Below, in pieces: positions 59,120 to 64,000 of a stretch of DNA of 64,000 bases. The notes below the pieces were generated by a model, which saw only the letters and a program-made list of their open reading frames with translations, was not told where the DNA came from and made no database searches. The stretch's first letter is position 1; each line of letters begins with the position of its first letter. The translations under genes and the position numbers were made by a program. Source of the stretch: Spongilla lacustris (taxonomy: Eukaryota; Porifera; Demospongiae; Spongillida; Spongillidae); the NCBI GenBank assembly GCA_949361645.1, contig OX442415.1:17511269-17575268 (forward strand). Reading direction: 5' to 3'.

Positions 59120-59965
59120 ACTTGCATGGTCAGAACGTACCGTTCCTACGTACTGTCCAATTAGAAGATGCACGGAGAGGAAGGAAGCTGAGGCACTCGG
59201 CTGATTTAATATATACTATACAAGCAAACCAAATTCCCTGGATCCAAACCGTAGCCTGGTACGGAACGATGGCAATGGTATTATGCAATCACGACAATAA
59301 ACGGCTAAGAGATATCATGTCTGTAACGGAGCTGTAACAGAACGTTCTTACCTAACGTACTGTTACGGAGCTGTAACGAGATGGCACCACCCAAATACGA
59401 GACGGCACGACCCGAATACGAGATGGCACGACCCGAATACGAGACGGCACGACCCGAATACGAGACGGCGCGACCCGAATACGAGATGGCGCGACCCGAA
59501 TACGAAAAGCGTGCGCGTGTCGAATTATGGCAGTGATCACCCCCCATAGTCATACTATGGGGGGTGATCACTGCCATAATTCGACACGCGCTCGCTTTTC
59601 GTATTCGGGTCGCGCCATCTCGTATTCGGGTCGCGCCGTCTCGTATTCGGGTCGTGCCGTCTCGTATTCGGGTCGTGCCATCTCGTATTCGGGTCGTGCC
59701 GTCTCGTATTTGGGTGGTGCCATCTCGTTACAGCTCCGTAACAGTACGTTAGGTAAGAACGTTCTGTTACAGCTCCGTTACAGACATGACATCACTTAGT
59801 CGTGATTGCATAATACCATTACCATCGTTCCGTACCAGGCTACGGTTTGGATCCAGGGAATTTGTTTTGCTTGTATAGTATACATTAAATCAGCCGAGTG
59901 CCGGCAGTACGCTCAGCTCCTTCCTCTCCGTGCATCTTCTAATTGGACAGTACGTAGGAACGGTA
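59120..59965. repeat. Palindromic core P3, R3 and R4 tip to tip
   Basis: The arms are complementary outward from CCCCCCATAGT, a CAT spacer at 59551-59553, and ACTATGGGGGG. Each arm carries TGATCACTGCCATAATTCG, six 21-bp units, and the GTAACAG and GGATCC segments. Over the inner several hundred bases differences are few (for example a 9-bp deletion near 59189). It is the only core with both tips complete, so it defines the R end. Confidence 0.92.
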
Positions 59966-62900
59966 CGTTCTGACCATGCAAGTCACATGCATATGACGAC
60001 GATCTGTATAACTCAGCTCGTTTACCAATGGAAACAGTTACAGACATCAATGGTGTTCAGTTTGGTAACTGTGTAGATATAATCATGCAGAGATCTAATA
60101 CATCTGGAGATGTCTAGGTTGTCCCAGCGCGCTCACGAATGTCAAACAAATTTGTGTGTCAGTGAACACACAGTGCTGGCTAACAGTAGAAGGAGCTGCA
60201 AGGGGAAAATGAGATCATGATAAAAGCTTGTAATAACCATCTTATACAAGATGGCCCCCTGCCATTGTCCCCTCTCCTCCCCAGACTTACTCAGATGTGT
60301 TAAACCTTAAATCCCCAGGTCCAAGTCCCTACGCATAGGACCAATATTTGAAAATTCTGCAGGTGTTTGGCATCCAATTCTGTACTGTTGTTTGATGTGT
60401 CTATCGCGCTAAATTTCAAATCTAATTTTTAAATCACACGCTTGGTTACACGATGTAAAAAAAATGCATGTGGTTCTTAAAAATGCATTGGAGAATTTAA
60501 TTCTCACAGAAAAAAGAAAATGTACAACAAGTATAACATTTTTTGAATGTTTTTTGAAGCATGATGTGTGTGCTACTTAAAACAGTCTATGGCAGTGATT
60601 GGTTTTGCCATATTTACCAAAAACGCACTGTACGTTTTCAAGATTTTGTCCATTCTATTTGCTATTCCAGCAACAAGCGATTGACAAATACCTATCCTTC
60701 ATACGTTTGTCGAGCTAGCAAATTCCAAATCTACAATCTACATTTTTATTTGCTTAGTGCTGTTTTCCATTAACATGTTATTCTGCTCTTTGTAACATTA
60801 TGTGTTGGTACTTGAAGTTGGTTTGCGATTTACCGAAAATGCATCTTTTAGCAATGCACTATTGACTGTAGTTGAATCTGAATTGCAAGGAAGCACCAGT
60901 ATTTTCTGAATTGATAACCATTTCTACAATACAATGAGATTTTGATTTGTTCTCTGCTCATGTGAGTTTGCTAAAAATTAAATTTTACTTGTGTCCTAAG
61001 CGTAGGACAAAGGGGGAATTAATTGGTGGAATATCGCAGTACAATGCACTGCAAAGCTAGTGCTAGTATGAGGCTGCATAAACCAACTATCACATTAAAA
61101 TTTTGTGTGGGAGGGCATATCCCCTCCCCTCTGCCTTGAAACTGTCCTAATTGAAATCCTAGATTTTTTTCCTCATGAATTGCAAGTAGGTTTTGTAGAC
61201 ATAGAAATAAATACACCCCTGTTCCACAGAAAAAAGAGTTTACAAGCCCACAGCCTACTCAATCTGGCAAGGACATGCTGCAAACCTACTTGTGTGTTTG
61301 GGGTTGGTGGAACCAATGCTGCTTGCAGCTACAGTATCTGGCTACCAAGGGAACTGGGGGATGCAGGAACAGCAACTGTTGCCACAGCAGAGTAGTTACC
61401 ACCTCCACTGGATCTATCCACTGTGAACACCAGGATGATCCCACTAGGTTCCCACAGCACCACTAGACATCCTCACTGATATATATGATTATGCATTGAT
61501 GCAGCATAAAAACCATCTCTGTGCTGAAGGGAGAGGGGAGAATAGGTGATATAATAATACTTGCATATGCGTCTACAATACAACCCACACTACAATAGTA
61601 CCGTCCAATCCTTTATATTAATCTGCATGCATGCTATACTGTACTATGGGTATTATTTGTTTGCACACCCTTACCCAATCAATGATTTTACACCATCCCC
61701 ACAATATTAGTACTCAGAAAACCATCCTCATATCCACCTTTATTGGTAGCCATTGGTGCACAATGAATGTGCTCAAGATGCCCAGCAGGTCACAACATAC
61801 AATGTTATAGGTGGACTCAATTCCCTACACCAACACTGCTTGTGCGGGAGAGGAGGGGGTGAATAAGATGACATCACACAAGAGATTGCATACATTGTAT
61901 GCTTCTACTCTGTCACACATGCACCATATACAAGGTTCATAACACAGCTTCCCCACACTGAACACCTGCTATCCTCATATCCACAGTCTGGCACACAAAA
62001 ATTGTACCATGCAGGTGGTACATTTTTTGGTAGCCTTACACAAAACATTTACCAGGTTTGCCCACAGCAGTGAATATGTGGTTTATATATACAATACAGT
62101 GTTATTAGGTCATATTGGTTTGCCTATAAGGTACACACCTATTTTGAAAGGGCCTACATGATCAAATTCGTGCATTGTTCTATTACTGAATTGATAACCA
62201 TTTCTACAATACAATGAGATTTTGATTTGTTCTCTGCTTATGTGAGTTTGCTAAAAATTAATTTTTACTTGTGTCCTAAGCGTAGGACAACGGGGGATTA
62301 AAGGTAAAATTAATTGGTTGAATATCGCAGTACAATGCACTGCAAAGCTAGTGCTAGTATGAGGCTGCATAAACCAACTATCACATTAAAACTTTGTGTG
62401 GGAGGGCACATCCCCTCCAAATCCTCCCCTGCCTTGAAACTGTCCTAATTAAAATCCTAATTTTTTTCCCTCATGAATTGCAAGTAGGTTTTGTAGACAT
62501 AGAAATAAATACACCCCTGTTCCACAGAAAAAAAGAGTTTACAAGCCCACAGCCTACTCAATCTGGCAAGGACATGCTGCAAATCTACTTGTGTGTTTGG
62601 GGTTGGTGGAACCAATGCTGCTTGCAGCTACAGTATCTGGCTACCAAGGTAACTGGGGGATGCAGGAACAGCAACTGTTGCCACAGCAGAGTAGTTACCA
62701 CCTCCACTGGATCTATCCACTGTGAACACCAGGATGATCCCATTGGGTTCCCACAGCACCACTAGACATCCTCACTGATATATATGATTATGCACTGATG
62801 CAGCATAAGAACCATCCCTGCGCTGAAGGGAGAGGGGAGAATAGGTGATATAATAATACTTGCATATGCGTCTACAATACAACCCACACTACAATAGTAC

Positions 62901-64000
62901 CGTCCAATCCTTTATATTAATCTGCATGCATGCTACATGTATACTGTACAATGGGTATTATTTGTTTGCACACCCTTACCCAATCAATGATTTTACACCA
63001 TCCCCACAATATTAGTACACAGAAAACCTACCATCTTCATATCCACCGTTATTGGTAGCCATTGGTGCACAATGAATGCGCTCAAGATGCCCAGCAGGTC
63101 ACAACATACAATGTTACAGGTGGACTCAATTCCCTACACCAACACTGTTTGTGCGGGAGAGGAGGGGGTGAATAAGATGCCATCACACAAGAGATTGCAT
63201 ACATTGTATGCTTCTACTCTGTCACACATGCACCATATACAAGGTTCATAACACAGCTTCCCCACACTGAACACATGCTATCCTCATATCCACAGTCTGG
63301 CACACAAAAATTGTACCATGCAGGTGGTACATTTTTTGGTAGCCTAAATTACACTACTTGGTACACGCAGAACATTTACCAGGTTTGCCCACAACAGTGG
63401 ATATGTGGTTCATATATACAATACAGTGTTATTAGGTCATATTGGTTTGCCTATAAGGTACACACCCATTTTGAAAGGGCCTACATGATCAAATTTGTGC
63501 ATTGTTCTATTACTGAAACATCTTTAGAAACCTCAGTCATAATATACTTCAACCTTTTTAACCTCCAATCGCCCTAGGACTAACTAAAGTGCTGAATATA
63601 ACAAATGGCTGCTTTTAAAACTCTAACAATGTTTCGTCTTATTTAGTATTTAGTGCATGCTACTTGGTTTTCCATTATCTTTCATCTTGTGTTACAAGAT
63701 GAAAGCATCCAGACATTGCACATCCATCAATTTGTGGGCATTACAGCGAAAATGGGAAACAACTTCATCGTTGGTGATGCTGTTGTAGGAAAGATATAAA
63801 AAGAATCAGAATTGTTCTTTAAGTGTTGCACAGGTCATCGGAGCAGGTCACCAGTGTCAGAATCACATAAAGTGGTCGGATGGCACAACCATGGATGAAA
63901 CAGTTCAGGGCATTGATAAATTCTAACCACTTATGTAAACAAGACTATTATCTTTTTCTACATAAGTGCCTTTGTGACCTTTTACATGCACAGCTGGCAT
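59554..64000 (+). mobile_element. Repeat block R, copy 4 (runs off the window)
   Basis: Collinear with R2 from the tip to the window end, with the 1.3-kb module in two tandem copies. It shares the variant centre of the 27-bp palindrome with R3. The transposase-like remnant of R1/R2 would lie beyond the window edge. Confidence 0.82.
60910..63516 (+). repeat. Tandem duplication of the 1.3-kb R module
   Basis: Copy one 60910-62190, copy two 62191-63516. The junction at 62181-62200 joins TTCTATTACTGA to ATTGATAACC, that is, module end to module start. Copy one has lost about 25 bp near 62034. Both contain the exon-like block and the frame opening M-(W/C)-G of unknown meaning. Confidence 0.88.

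Larger units (their letters stand above)
54973..59550 (-). mobile_element. Repeat block R, copy 3 (inverted, rearranged)
   Basis: It matches R1 but with four changes: a deletion of about 2.0 kb at about 55898-55925 (R1 1606-3613, with short filler), an insertion of about 357 bp at 56308-56664, a precise deletion of the 1.3 kb module at about 57086, and a hAT-like insertion at 57722-58841. Its proximal end is complete and meets R4 tip to tip. Confidence 0.8.

Noticed and set aside
19441..59550. Large palindrome as a simple read-through or missed-adapter artefact
   Set aside because: The arms differ by many substitutions, by independent insertions (hAT, 9.4 kb, 345 bp) and by deletions, so they are separate copies. 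An assembly join at P2 cannot be excluded, which is why a spanning-read check is given.
59535..59570. Telomere-like or replication-origin signal at the G/C-rich palindrome centre
   Set aside because: No TTAGGG-type repeats or known origin motifs. The G-run is part of the R tip and recurs at P1 and P2.

Overview
The window looks like metazoan nuclear DNA built almost entirely of repeats. It is AT-rich. I see no operons, bacterial genes or RNA genes. The few recognisable coding remnants are eukaryotic transposon genes: an intron-split integrase-type transposase, a Ty3/gypsy Gag, a possible piggyBac/IS4-type transposase tail and a PHD-finger scrap. The integrase family (core motif GGIDGYSR) and the abundance of TACATGTA and TGCATGCA words fit a marine invertebrate such as a sponge. 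That is inference, not proof. No intact gene was found.

Layout. Five building blocks account for about 80% of the window. R is about 6 kb with four copies: R1 698-6897 (-), R2 19441-25811 (+), R3 54973-59550 (-) and R4 59554-64000 (+, cut by the window edge). S is about 4 kb with two copies: S1 25812-29865 (+) and S2 51076-54972 (-). T is about 5 kb and carries the integrase gene. Its copies are T1 14273-19435 (+), T2 29866-44229 (-, split by a 9.4 kb insertion at 32826-42210) and T3 44906-49860 (+). Between blocks lie short palindromic cores (P1 around 6.9 kb, P2 around 44.6 kb, P3 around 59.55 kb) made of head-to-head block ends rich in a 21-bp repeat. A single-copy segment (7.3-14.27 kb) carries a 143-bp minisatellite of about 20 units.

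Read outward from P2, the left arm is T2-S1-R2 and the right arm is T3-S2-R3. The window therefore holds a giant inverted duplication with arms of about 15 kb, modified afterwards by insertions and deletions: the 9.4 kb insert in T2, a hAT-like element nested in R3, deletions in R3, and a 1.2 kb segment with a PHD-finger remnant only in the right arm. R3 and R4 form a second long palindrome. A 1.3 kb module inside R is present once in R1 and R2, absent from R3 and tandemly doubled in R4.

Nested mobile elements include a 1120-bp hAT-like element with a clean 8-bp target duplication, an 800-bp foldback element in three copies, and an inverted-repeat element (V) at the distal end of T that carries a second decayed copy of the integrase C-terminal exon. 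All coding remnants carry frameshifts, stops or missing exons, so the interest is structural: how these blocks were inverted, doubled and rearranged.
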